Part shown: piece by piece, positions 35,702 through 44,538 of the stretch
Position numbering within the stretch: position 1 is the stretch's first letter
How the letters are laid out: each line of letters begins with the position of its first letter
NCBI RefSeq assembly: GCF_041260665.1
Contig: NZ_JBGCCT010000021.1
Coordinates: forward strand, 62,001-126,000
Direction of reading: 5' to 3'
Origin: Catenulispora sp. GP43
Lineage (GTDB): Bacteria > Actinomycetota > Actinomycetes > Streptomycetales > Catenulisporaceae
Length of the DNA: 64,000 nucleotides
Made by a program: the position numbers and the translations under genes
Notes under the pieces: model-generated
What the model saw: the letters and a program-made list of their open reading frames with translations, nothing else
What the model was told of the DNA's origin: nothing
Database searches by the model: none

Positions 35702-35767
35702 GTCCTCCAGGGCGGCCGCCTCTTTCAAGATCCAGTCCTGATCAACGCCCTTCCATCCGGGAGCATC

Positions 35768-37561
35768 ATGAAACGGACAGGCCGTCATCTCCGCGTGCTC
35801 GCAACAGCCGCGGCGACACTGGCCGCGAGCACCGGCGCCTTCCTGGCGTCGACAGCCGCGGGCCATGCCGCCACGGCGACGCCGGCCGCGTCGACCGGCA
35901 CCCCCATCCCGGCGCACGTGTTCGCGCCGTATTTCGAGGCCTATAACGGCGACAACCCGGCGACCCTGAGCCAGCAGTCCGGCGCCAAATACCTGACGAT
36001 GGCGTTCATCCAGGCCGCCACCAAGGGTTCGTGCACGGTCTACTGGGACGGCGACACCTCGACGCCGATCTCGTCGTCCACCTTCGGGTCCTCGATCTCC
36101 ACGATCCGGGCCGGCGGCGGCGACGTCATCCCGTCGTTCGGCGGGTACACCGCCGACAACCAGGGCACCGAGATCGCCGACAGCTGCACCAATGTGAGCT
36201 CGATCGCCGCGGCGTACGAGAACGTCATCACCACGTACAACGTCACCCGGCTCGACCTGGACACCGAGGACAACTCGCTGACCAACACGGCGGGCATCGA
36301 CCGCCGCAACAAGGCCATCAAGATGGTCGAGGACTGGGCCGGGACAGTAGGCCGCACCGTCCAGTTCAGCTACACGCTGCCCACGACCACCAGCGGCCTG
36401 GCCTCCTCGGGCCTGGCGGTGCTGAAGAACGCGGTCACCAACAACGCGCGCATCGACGTCGTCAACATCATGACCTTCGACTACTACGACGGCGCGACGC
36501 ACGAGATGGCGAACGACACCAAGACCGCCGCCACCGGCCTTGAGGGTCAGCTCGCCTCGCTCTACCCGGGCAAGTCCGCGGCCCAGCTGTGGTCGATGGT
36601 CGGCGTCACCGAGATGCCCGGCATCGACGACTACGGGGCGGCCGAGACGTTCCAGACCTCGGACGCGGCGCCGGTCTTGAACTGGGCCAACTCCCAGGGC
36701 ATCGCCGAGATCTCGTTCTGGGCCCTGCAGCGCGACAACGGCGGCTGCGTCGGCACCGGCGGCTCGGACACCTGCTCGGGCATCGCGCAGAGCACGTGGT
36801 ACTTCAGCAACACCTTCGAGCCGTTCACCAGCGGCGGGAGCACGCCTCCGCCGCCGACGAACGACTTCTCCGTGGGCGTCTCGCCGACGTCGGCCTCGCT
36901 GGCTCAGGGCGGGACCGCCACGGCGACGGTGTCCACGGCGGTCACGAACGGCAGCGCGCAGAGCGTCGCGCTGACCGCCGGCGGAGCGCCCTCCGGGGCC
37001 ACCGTCAGCCTCAGCCCCACCTCGGTGACCGCCGGCGGCACGTCGACGCTCACCGTGGCCACGGCCTCGACCACCCCGGCCGGGACGTACCCGATCACCG
37101 TCACCGGCACTGCGGCCTCAGGAAGCCACAGCGCCACCTTCACCCTGACCGTCACCGGTCCGGGCGGCGGGGGCGGCGGCGCGGTCGTCAACGGCGGGTT
37201 CGAGACCGGGTCGTTCAGCCCGTGGACGTGTCAGAGCACTGACGCAGTCGTGGGCAGCCCGGTGCACTCCGGCTCGCACGCGGCGAAGATCTCGCCGACC
37301 GCGAGCGCCACCGGCGAGTGCGACCAGGCGGTCACCGGCCTGACGCCGAACCACGCCTACACGCTCACCGCGTACGTCCAGGGCAACTACGCCTTCATCG
37401 GCGTCAGCGGCGGGGCCAGCGGCAGCGCGTGGACCTCGGCGTCGGGCTGGACCAAGCTGTCGGTGCCGTTCACGACCGACGCCACCGGGAACGTGACGGT
37501 GTTCGTCCACGGCTGGTACAGCCAGGGCGACGTCTACGCGGACGACTTCGCCATTTCCTGA
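35768..37561 (+). CDS. Secreted GH18 chitinase with Ig-like and carbohydrate-binding domains
   Basis: A 597-residue secreted chitinase. The signal peptide (residues 1-35, ending near GHAATA) precedes a GH18 barrel (about 45-355) with the catalytic line RLDLDTED, general acid Glu167, and the VNIMTFDYYDG and ISFWALQRDN strands. It resembles the bacterial chitinase C/ChiD-like group with a short DxDxE motif. A Pro linker leads to an Ig-like domain (about 365-465) and a C-terminal beta-sandwich (about 470-597, NGGFETGSFSPWTC) of the carbohydrate-binding type. The ATG is preceded by GGGAGCATC. A DasR-like site in its promoter suggests induction by N-acetylglucosamine metabolites. Confidence 0.93.
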   Translation: MKRTGRHLRVLATAAATLAASTGAFLASTAAGHAATATPAASTGTPIPAHVFAPYFEAYNGDNPATLSQQSGAKYLTMAFIQAATKGSCTVYWDGDTSTPISSSTFGSSISTIRAGGGDVIPSFGGYTADNQGTEIADSCTNVSSIAAAYENVITTYNVTRLDLDTEDNSLTNTAGIDRRNKAIKMVEDWAGTVGRTVQFSYTLPTTTSGLASSGLAVLKNAVTNNARIDVVNIMTFDYYDGATHEMANDTKTAATGLEGQLASLYPGKSAAQLWSMVGVTEMPGIDDYGAAETFQTSDAAPVLNWANSQGIAEISFWALQRDNGGCVGTGGSDTCSGIAQSTWYFSNTFEPFTSGGSTPPPPTNDFSVGVSPTSASLAQGGTATATVSTAVTNGSAQSVALTAGGAPSGATVSLSPTSVTAGGTSTLTVATASTTPAGTYPITVTGTAASGSHSATFTLTVTGPGGGGGGAVVNGGFETGSFSPWTCQSTDAVVGSPVHSGSHAAKISPTASATGECDQAVTGLTPNHAYTLTAYVQGNYAFIGVSGGASGSAWTSASGWTKLSVPFTTDATGNVTVFVHGWYSQGDVYADDFAIS

Positions 37562-37592
37562 CCGGTTCCCCCTCCTCCCGCGCGGTGTCCCT

Positions 37593-37619
37593 GCGGACCC
37601 GCGGCCCCACAAGGTCCGC
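37593..37619 (+). terminator. Weak hairpin after the chitinase gene
   Basis: GCGGACC pairs with GGTCCGC around a 13-base loop, 32 bases after the chitinase stop. It has no U-tract and is a modest terminator candidate. Confidence 0.4.
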
Positions 37620-37727
37620 GACCGCCGGGGCGCCGCGTCAATCCCGGATAGACGCTAATCACTCGAAGTAAGGAAGTACCAAAGCCGCATATTGCCGACG
37701 CAAGAAGGACATTGGTTACGTGGAGGC

Positions 37728-39143
<1,416 letters not shown>

Positions 39144-39159
39144 GCGCGGCGCGGGCGGT

Positions 39160-39194
39160 GTCCTCGGCGGCCCGTGCGGCGGGCCGCCGGGGAC
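39160..39194 (+). terminator. Hairpin terminator after the encapsulin gene
   Basis: GTCCTCGGCGGCCC pairs with GGGCCGCCGGGGAC (14 pairs, one G-U) around a 7-base loop, 17 bases after the encapsulin stop. Degenerate GGACAGAG-type repeats follow at about 39207-39255. Confidence 0.7.
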
Positions 39195-39255
39195 GTGCGC
39201 GCTCGACGGACAGAGAACTGACAGGGGACGGACAGAGGACGGACAGCGAACAGAC

Positions 39256-40056
39256 TCAGTCGCCGAAGAGCAGGGTGTCCAAGCCGCGCCGCACCCCGAC
39301 CGCGTCGCCGACGTGCCGCACCGCGAGCAGCGTGCCGTCCACGTAGGGCGCGGGATCGGGCCCGGCATCGTGCTTCATGACCAGCCGCTCACCGGCGCCT
39401 CCGAAGACGATCTCTGTACTGACCACATAGCTCGGCAGCCGCACCGAATGGACACGGGCCCCGCCGACCTCCGTACCCCGCGCCTCGACCGGCCCCTGCA
39501 AATCGCCAAGTGGCACCGCGGGCACCGGCCGACGGATCGCCCCCAACCGCTCGGCCAGCTCCCGCGCCGTCCCACTCGGCACATCCGGTTTGCTCACACT
39601 GGCGTAGTCGATGATCTCCCACCGATCCAGATGCTCCGCCGCGAGCGCCGCAGCCTTCTGAAGCACCGCGGCCATCACGGAGAAGTTGCCGGCGGCGATC
39701 ACCCCGACCTCGTGATCACGCGCGGCCTCATCGAGCTCGGCGTAATCCTCGGCACTCAGCCCGGACGAACCGATCACGACATGCGCACCGCCCCGGACCG
39801 CGGCGAAAGCGTTCTGCTTCACAGCCGCCGCACTCGTGTAGTCGACGACGACATCAGCCGGCTCGGCAGCGAGCGCCTCGGCGACGGAGGCATAGACCTG
39901 CCCGGACGCGGTGCCGCCGACAGCCTCCGCGATCGGCCTCCCCGCCGCCGACCGCGAGACCCCCGAGACGAGCACGAGATCGGCCGACGCCTCGATCCCC
40001 GCGACGATCGCCGAAGCGGCCCACCCGGTGACCCCGGAGAAGCAGATCCTGATCAT
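39256..40056 (-). CDS. Dihydrodipicolinate reductase-family protein
   Basis: A 266-residue NAD(P)-binding protein of the DapB family. It has the N-terminal Rossmann start MIRICFSGVTGWAA, VDYTSAAAVKQNAFAAVRGG, and the DapB signature WEIIDYASVSKPDVPSGTARELAERLG with the KPDxPSGT catalytic/substrate loop (DapB has KxDAPSGTA). The C-terminal domain includes VHSVRLPSYVVSTEIVFGGAGERL. It lacks the classical GxxGxMG start motif (GVTGWAA), so it may be a paralogue rather than the housekeeping lysine-pathway enzyme. The ATG at 40056 is preferred to a start 49 codons earlier. Confidence 0.85.
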   Translation of the reverse strand: MIRICFSGVTGWAASAIVAGIEASADLVLVSGVSRSAAGRPIAEAVGGTASGQVYASVAEALAAEPADVVVDYTSAAAVKQNAFAAVRGGAHVVIGSSGLSAEDYAELDEAARDHEVGVIAAGNFSVMAAVLQKAAALAAEHLDRWEIIDYASVSKPDVPSGTARELAERLGAIRRPVPAVPLGDLQGPVEARGTEVGGARVHSVRLPSYVVSTEIVFGGAGERLVMKHDAGPDPAPYVDGTLLAVRHVGDAVGVRRGLDTLLFGD

Positions 40057-40273
40057 GTGCTCAGGGTAAGGCGCCACCCCGGTTCCCGCCCGCCGCGCTG
40101 ACCTGCGCGTTCGGCCAACCGCTCGGCTCGGCTCGGCTCGCACCGATCGCACCCGTTCAGGCCGGCCGATCAGCGCGGGCTCCATCACTCGCCCCACGCT
40201 CATGGCGCCCGTTCAATTCGGCGCACATCGGCCGAACCTGCCGCCTCGCCGCACGAGCTCCCGGATCGCCCGC

Positions 40274-40612
40274 TTACTCCCCCACCACCCCCGATTCCAC
40301 CGGCAGCCCGGCCCCAGTCCAGTCTTCGATCCCCTCCCGATACTTCCGCACGTTCGTGTACCCCAGCCGCTCCAGCTTCGCGGCAACCTGGCCGCTGTTC
40401 GGGCAGGCCGCGTTCGAGCAGTACGTCACGATCAGCGCGTCGCGGTCCGGCAACAGGTCGCGGTACACCTGCTCGGCGTCGTCGGCGTGCAGGGGGATGG
40501 CGCCGGGGAGGTGCTGCTTCTCCCAGTAGGCGCCGGCGAGGGCGTCGAGGACGGTGGCGGTGCCGTCGTCTATCGCGGCCTTCAGCTCGTCGCGGGTGAT
40601 GAGGGTGGTCAT
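40274..40612 (-). CDS. Rhodanese-like sulfurtransferase
   Basis: A 112-residue single-domain rhodanese. The active-site Cys is in TYCSNAACPNSG, and the HLPGAIPLH and REGIEDWTGAGLPVE segments are typical. It would transfer sulfane sulfur between small thiols or proteins. It is divergent from a TetR gene across a region with two identical-armed palindromes, so it may be under the same control. Confidence 0.92.
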   Translation of the reverse strand: MTTLITRDELKAAIDDGTATVLDALAGAYWEKQHLPGAIPLHADDAEQVYRDLLPDRDALIVTYCSNAACPNSGQVAAKLERLGYTNVRKYREGIEDWTGAGLPVESGVVGE

Positions 40613-40648
40613 GGGTGTGCCTCCTGAATCGCCGATTCGGACCGCGAT

Positions 40649-40699
40649 GCGGACTGCGGTCCGCTTGCCTGTTAATAGAGTATGCGGACCTCGGTCCGC
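40649..40699. promoter_or_regulatory. Two tandem palindromic operators between rhodanese and TetR genes
   Basis: GCGGAC-TGCG-GTCCGC (40649-40664) and GCGGAC-CTCG-GTCCGC (40684-40699) have identical arms and a centre-to-centre distance of 35 bases. The second ends 17 bases before the TetR start codon. They are strong candidates for the TetR protein's autoregulatory operators, reaching both divergent promoters. Confidence 0.75.
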
Positions 40700-40716
40700 T
40701 TGTCTAGAATGAATCC

Positions 40717-41304
40717 ATGCCCGAACCGTCCCGGCCCGATCTGCCCCTCGCCGACGATCCGCCCCGCGAGCGGGCCGATGCCGCGCGCAACAGGGCGCTG
40801 GTGCTGCAAGCCGCGTGGCGCCTCTACACGCATGGCGGTGTCGAGGCGCTGACCACCGATGCGGTGGCGCAGGAGGCGGGTGTCGGCAAGGGGACCGTCT
40901 ACCGCCGCTTCCGGGACAAGAGCGGGCTGGTCGCGGCGCTACTGGACGACAAGGAGAAGCAGCTCCAGCTCGCGATGATCGCCGGGCCGGCGCCGCTCGG
41001 GCCGGACGGCGCGCGGGGCGAGCGCCGTGTGGCCTTCGTGCACGCGTACCTGGACTACCTGCGGGCGCATCTGGATCTGCTGCTCGCCTCGGAGACCGCC
41101 GCGCCGGGCGCCCGCTACCGGCTGGGCGTCTACCAGTTCTGGAAGACCCATCTGACCATGCTGTTCGCCGAGGACCGGGACCCGGAGTTCCGGGCCTACG
41201 CCGTGCTGGCGCTCCTCGACGCGAGTCTGGTCAGCCACCTTCTCGCGGACGGCTGGTCCTGGGACCGGATCCGCGCCGGAGCCGAACAGGAGGCGCGCCG
41301 ATGA
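40717..41304 (+). CDS. TetR-family transcriptional regulator
   Basis: A 195-residue regulator. The N-terminal TetR helix-turn-helix (residues about 24-70) reads AARNRALVLQAAWRLYTHGGVEALTTDAVAQEAGVGKGTVYRRFRDKSGLVAALL in parts; the recognition helix is GKGTVYRRF. The C-terminal ligand domain is of the SbtR-like type with YLDYLRAHLDLLLASE. The stop overlaps the ATG of the RNase Z gene (ATGA), so the two are co-expressed. Two palindromes in the upstream region are probable self-operators. Confidence 0.93.
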   Translation: MPEPSRPDLPLADDPPRERADAARNRALVLQAAWRLYTHGGVEALTTDAVAQEAGVGKGTVYRRFRDKSGLVAALLDDKEKQLQLAMIAGPAPLGPDGARGERRVAFVHAYLDYLRAHLDLLLASETAAPGARYRLGVYQFWKTHLTMLFAEDRDPEFRAYAVLALLDASLVSHLLADGWSWDRIRAGAEQEARR

Positions 41305-42254
41305 TGCGCGAGCTGGTCATCCTCGGTACCGCCTCGCAGGTGCCGACGCGGCACCGTGCCCACAATGCCTACTTCCTCCGCTTCGACGAGCAGGGCTTCC
41401 TGTTCGATCCCGGCGAGGGTGCGCAGCGGCAGATGCAGTTCGCGGGGCTCTCGGTCAGCGAGATCACCCGGCTGTGCGTCACCCACTTCCACGGCGACCA
41501 CGCCCTGGGCCTGCCCGGCATCCTGCAGCGCATGTCGCTGGACGACGTGCCGCACGAAGTGGTCTGCCACTTCCCCGGCGAGCACGAGGAGTACTTCGAG
41601 CACCTGCGCTTCGCCACGCCGCACCACGCCCGCGCGAAGATCGCGACGCAGCCCGCCACCGGAGCGCGCTCCTACCCCCTGGGCGGCGGCCTGACGCTCA
41701 GCGTCGCCCCGCTCGACCACGGCATCCCGTGCCAGGGCTACCGCATCGACGAGGCCGACGGGGTCAGGATGCTGCCCGGCAGGCTCGCGGCGGCCGGGAT
41801 CAAGGGCCCGGACATCTCACGCCTGCGCGCCGTGGGCCGCATCGGCGACGTCACGCTGGCCGACGTCAGCGCCCCCAAGCCCGGCCAGAGCTTCGCCTTC
41901 CTGATGGACACCCGCCGCTGCCCCGGCGCCGAGGAGCTGGCCGCCGGCGTGGACCTGCTCGTCGTCGAGGCCACGTTCCTGGACTCCGAGCAGGAGCAGG
42001 CCGGCGAGTTCGGCCACCTCACCGCCCGCCAGGCCGCGCGCCTGGCCGCCGACGCGGGCGTGCGCGAGCTGGTGCTGACGCACTTCTCGCAGCGCTACCC
42101 GATCGACGAGGCGCCGGCCCGATACCGGGCCGAGGCCGCCGAGGAGTTCGACGGCCCGATCCACATCGCCGAGGACCTGATGCGGATCCCCTTCCCGAAG
42201 CGGGTGGAGGCCGCCGAGGCGAAGGAGGCGAAGCGATCCAAGACAGCCCCCTGA
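41301..42254 (+). CDS. Ribonuclease Z-type metallo-beta-lactamase
   Basis: A 317-residue binuclear zinc hydrolase of the RNase Z group, which trims the 3' ends of tRNA precursors. Zinc motifs: THFHGDHALGLPG, the HG of PLDHGIPCQGYR, the Asp of FLMDTRRC and TARQAARLAADAGVRELVLTHFSQRY. The exosite typical of RNase Z is partly visible. The ATG has AGGAGG seven bases upstream and overlaps the TetR stop. Being under a dedicated TetR regulator is unusual for a housekeeping RNase Z, so a paralogous role is possible. Confidence 0.88.
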   Translation: MMRELVILGTASQVPTRHRAHNAYFLRFDEQGFLFDPGEGAQRQMQFAGLSVSEITRLCVTHFHGDHALGLPGILQRMSLDDVPHEVVCHFPGEHEEYFEHLRFATPHHARAKIATQPATGARSYPLGGGLTLSVAPLDHGIPCQGYRIDEADGVRMLPGRLAAAGIKGPDISRLRAVGRIGDVTLADVSAPKPGQSFAFLMDTRRCPGAEELAAGVDLLVVEATFLDSEQEQAGEFGHLTARQAARLAADAGVRELVLTHFSQRYPIDEAPARYRAEAAEEFDGPIHIAEDLMRIPFPKRVEAAEAKEAKRSKTAP

Positions 42255-42260
42255 CACCCG

Positions 42261-43097
42261 TCACACCGCGGCGAAGGGCTTCCCCTCCAGGGGCAGCCCG
42301 GCCATCTCCGCGCTGAGCCCGACCGCCTCGTACACATGCGCCGCGACATCCACGTGCCGCAGCGTCCCCATCTCCGCCCCGGCCGTGATCCCCGGCCCGT
42401 TGGCGGCGATCCACGCCGTGCGCTCCACCTCGCTGTCCCCGCCGTGGCCGCCCTCGTCGACGTGGCCGTGGTCGGTCACCACGATCACGGTCCACCGCTC
42501 CTGCTCGTACGCCGGCCGCGCGCGCAGCGTCGCCACCAGCCGCCCGACCCGCGCGTCGGCACGCTCCACCGCCGCGCGGTACTCGGCCCCGACACCCAGT
42601 TCGTGCCCGGTCTCGTCCACGTCGCCCAGGTACACGAACGCCACGTCGTAGTCCGCCGCCAGCAGTTCGCGCTCCGCGTCCACCGTCGCCGCCTCGTCCC
42701 CGCGGTCGCAGTCCAGGCCGTAGGACGTGAACGTGACCCGGTCCGGCGCCGCGAACAGCGGTCCGCCGCACGCCGCGGTCGCCAGCGGCTCCCAGCTCCC
42801 GACCGACAGATACGTCCGCTTGCCCGCCAGCGAGGCCAGCGTCAGGAAGTCCGGATGGTCGGCGAGCCGGTGCCCGGTGAAGACGTTGTGCATGATGCCG
42901 TGCTTCGCCGCGGACACCCCGGTCGCCACCGTCGCCCAGCACGGCCCGGACCACGTCGGCGTGGCGTCGTCGATGCGCACCGGCGCGAGGAACCCGGCGG
43001 CCGCGACCGCGTCGAGGTGCGGGGTGGGGACGGCGCGGAGCACGTCGAGACGGACCCCGTCGATGCCGATGACGAGGACGCGTGATGGTGAAGTCAT
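42261..43097 (-). CDS. Alkaline phosphatase/nucleotide pyrophosphatase-family phosphodiesterase
   Basis: A 278-residue metal-dependent hydrolase of the type I phosphodiesterase/nucleotide pyrophosphatase family. It has VLVIGIDGVRLDVL (metal Asp), the nucleophile Thr/Ser region ATPTWSGPCWATVATG, YLGDVDETGHELG and VTDHGHVDEGGHGG with paired metal-binding Asp/His. No signal peptide is seen with the ATG at 43097, so it may be cytoplasmic. The substrate is unknown. It follows the MFS gene by 22 bases on the same strand and could be co-transcribed. Confidence 0.88.
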   Translation of the reverse strand: MTSPSRVLVIGIDGVRLDVLRAVPTPHLDAVAAAGFLAPVRIDDATPTWSGPCWATVATGVSAAKHGIMHNVFTGHRLADHPDFLTLASLAGKRTYLSVGSWEPLATAACGGPLFAAPDRVTFTSYGLDCDRGDEAATVDAERELLAADYDVAFVYLGDVDETGHELGVGAEYRAAVERADARVGRLVATLRARPAYEQERWTVIVVTDHGHVDEGGHGGDSEVERTAWIAANGPGITAGAEMGTLRHVDVAAHVYEAVGLSAEMAGLPLEGKPFAAV

Positions 43098-43119
43098 TGG
43101 TACCGGTCTACCTGTTTCT

Positions 43120-44400
43120 TTAGCGGACGCCGCGAATCCTGTTGATACACACCGCGCCGGCGACTGAAGCGATCGCCGACGCCCAGAACAGCGCAGCATA
43201 CCCACCCGCGAACTTGATGAGCAGCGCCGCGATCGGCGGCACCAGCGCGAACGGGATGATCGTCATCAAGTTCGCGAAACCCATGTCCCGTCCCCGGTCC
43301 GCGCCGGAGGGCAGGGTCTGCGTCACCAAGGCGCCGTCGACACTGAGGTAGACGCCGTATCCGAGCCCGAGCACGGCACCCGCGGCGAGCATCATGCCCC
43401 AGGTCTGGTGCACCGCGAGCATCGCCGCCGCGACCGCCATCACCGCCGATCCGGCGGCCACCAACGGCTTGCGCCGCCCCCAGCGGTCCGACAGCCAGCC
43501 GGCGATCACGACCAGCGCGACCGTGGAGACGCTGTTCACCGCGACCACGATCAGCAGGTGGCTGTCGTTGCTCTTGTCCGTGGGCGTGTTCTTGAACCCT
43601 AGGACGTCGTCCAGGAAGTACGGCGTGTAGAGCGTCCCGAGACCGTAGCCGAGCACCATCAGGAACCGCGTCGCCAGCGCCCAGCCGAAGTCGGGGTACT
43701 GCCGCACCTGGATCCGGTAGTTGGCCAGATAGGCCTGGAAGCTGAAGGGCTCGCGCCGTTCGCGCGGCAGCCTCCGGTCCCCGACGCGCCACGCGAACAG
43801 CATCACGAACACCATCAGCGAAGCCAGCGCCGCATACTGCCCGACGTACCCCTTCGACAGCGAGACCAGCACCCCGCCGATGATCAGCGCGGCGGCCTGC
43901 GGCACCCCGCCCCAGCCGAGCACGACGCCGCGCTGTCCGGCCGGCACCTGGTCCGGGATGATCGTCACCATGCCGGCCGCGAGCGCGGCCACGAACACGG
44001 TCTGCAGCAGGTAGCCCAGACCGACGCCCCACACAGAGTTCTGCGTCCCGCTGAAGACCAGCGCTGCGGCGCACGCGATGCCGCCGAGCGCGATCCACGG
44101 CCGCCGCCGCCCGAACCGCGAGACCGTCCGGTCCGACAACATCCCGAACAGCGGGCCCAGGAACAGGATCGACAGCGTCCCGATCGTGTTCACCCAGGCG
44201 AAGTCCGCCACGTGCCCGGCCGGGTCGATGTCCTTGATCTGCTGCGGCACCGTGAACGTGCTGGGCACCTGGCTGGCCACCTGCCAGCCCAGCCCGGCGA
44301 ACACGAACCCGGTGATCCACGGCGCCCGCACCTTCTCCGTGGGCTCCACGTCGAACGGGGAGGACGTGGTGCCCGGGCCGTGCGAAGTCTCAGTGGACAA
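43120..44400 (-). CDS. MFS transporter, sugar (GPH/SUC-like) type
   Basis: A 426-residue major facilitator with twelve predicted helices. The first half contains LFGMLSDRTVSRFGRRRPWIALG (the loop 2-3 signature), the second half VVIAGWLSDRWGRRKPLVAAG. Overall it resembles the sucrose/glycoside-pentoside-hexuronide group. The start is a TTG at 44400 with GGAG seven bases upstream; there is no nearer ATG or GTG giving the conserved N-terminus. It is downstream of a strong inverted repeat that ends the S53 gene. Confidence 0.88.
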   Translation of the reverse strand: MSTETSHGPGTTSSPFDVEPTEKVRAPWITGFVFAGLGWQVASQVPSTFTVPQQIKDIDPAGHVADFAWVNTIGTLSILFLGPLFGMLSDRTVSRFGRRRPWIALGGIACAAALVFSGTQNSVWGVGLGYLLQTVFVAALAAGMVTIIPDQVPAGQRGVVLGWGGVPQAAALIIGGVLVSLSKGYVGQYAALASLMVFVMLFAWRVGDRRLPRERREPFSFQAYLANYRIQVRQYPDFGWALATRFLMVLGYGLGTLYTPYFLDDVLGFKNTPTDKSNDSHLLIVVAVNSVSTVALVVIAGWLSDRWGRRKPLVAAGSAVMAVAAAMLAVHQTWGMMLAAGAVLGLGYGVYLSVDGALVTQTLPSGADRGRDMGFANLMTIIPFALVPPIAALLIKFAGGYAALFWASAIASVAGAVCINRIRGVR

Positions 44401-44478
44401 GGCGCGCTCCAGATATGTGAAGCTTCTTCATGTTCTCGGGAGGCTCATCGTAGGCGTGTGCGAGTCATCCAACAAGAG

Positions 44479-44513
44479 GTGGTGCCCCAGCGGAAGAACC
44501 GCTGGGGCACCAC
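44479..44513. terminator. Perfect 15-base inverted repeat after the S53 gene
   Basis: GTGGTGCCCCAGCGG and its exact complement are separated by AAGAA. It begins 26 bases downstream of the stop of the large minus-strand S53 gene and lies 79 bases before the MFS start codon. It is a strong terminator-like hairpin without a clear U-tract. Confidence 0.75.
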
Positions 44514-44538
44514 GTCGTCTCCGTTGTCGGAGAAAGGC

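Noticed and set aside
37692-37727. TTG start for the encapsulin, 12 codons earlier
   Set aside because: It has no suitably placed ribosome binding site, and the added residues are not part of the family N-arm.
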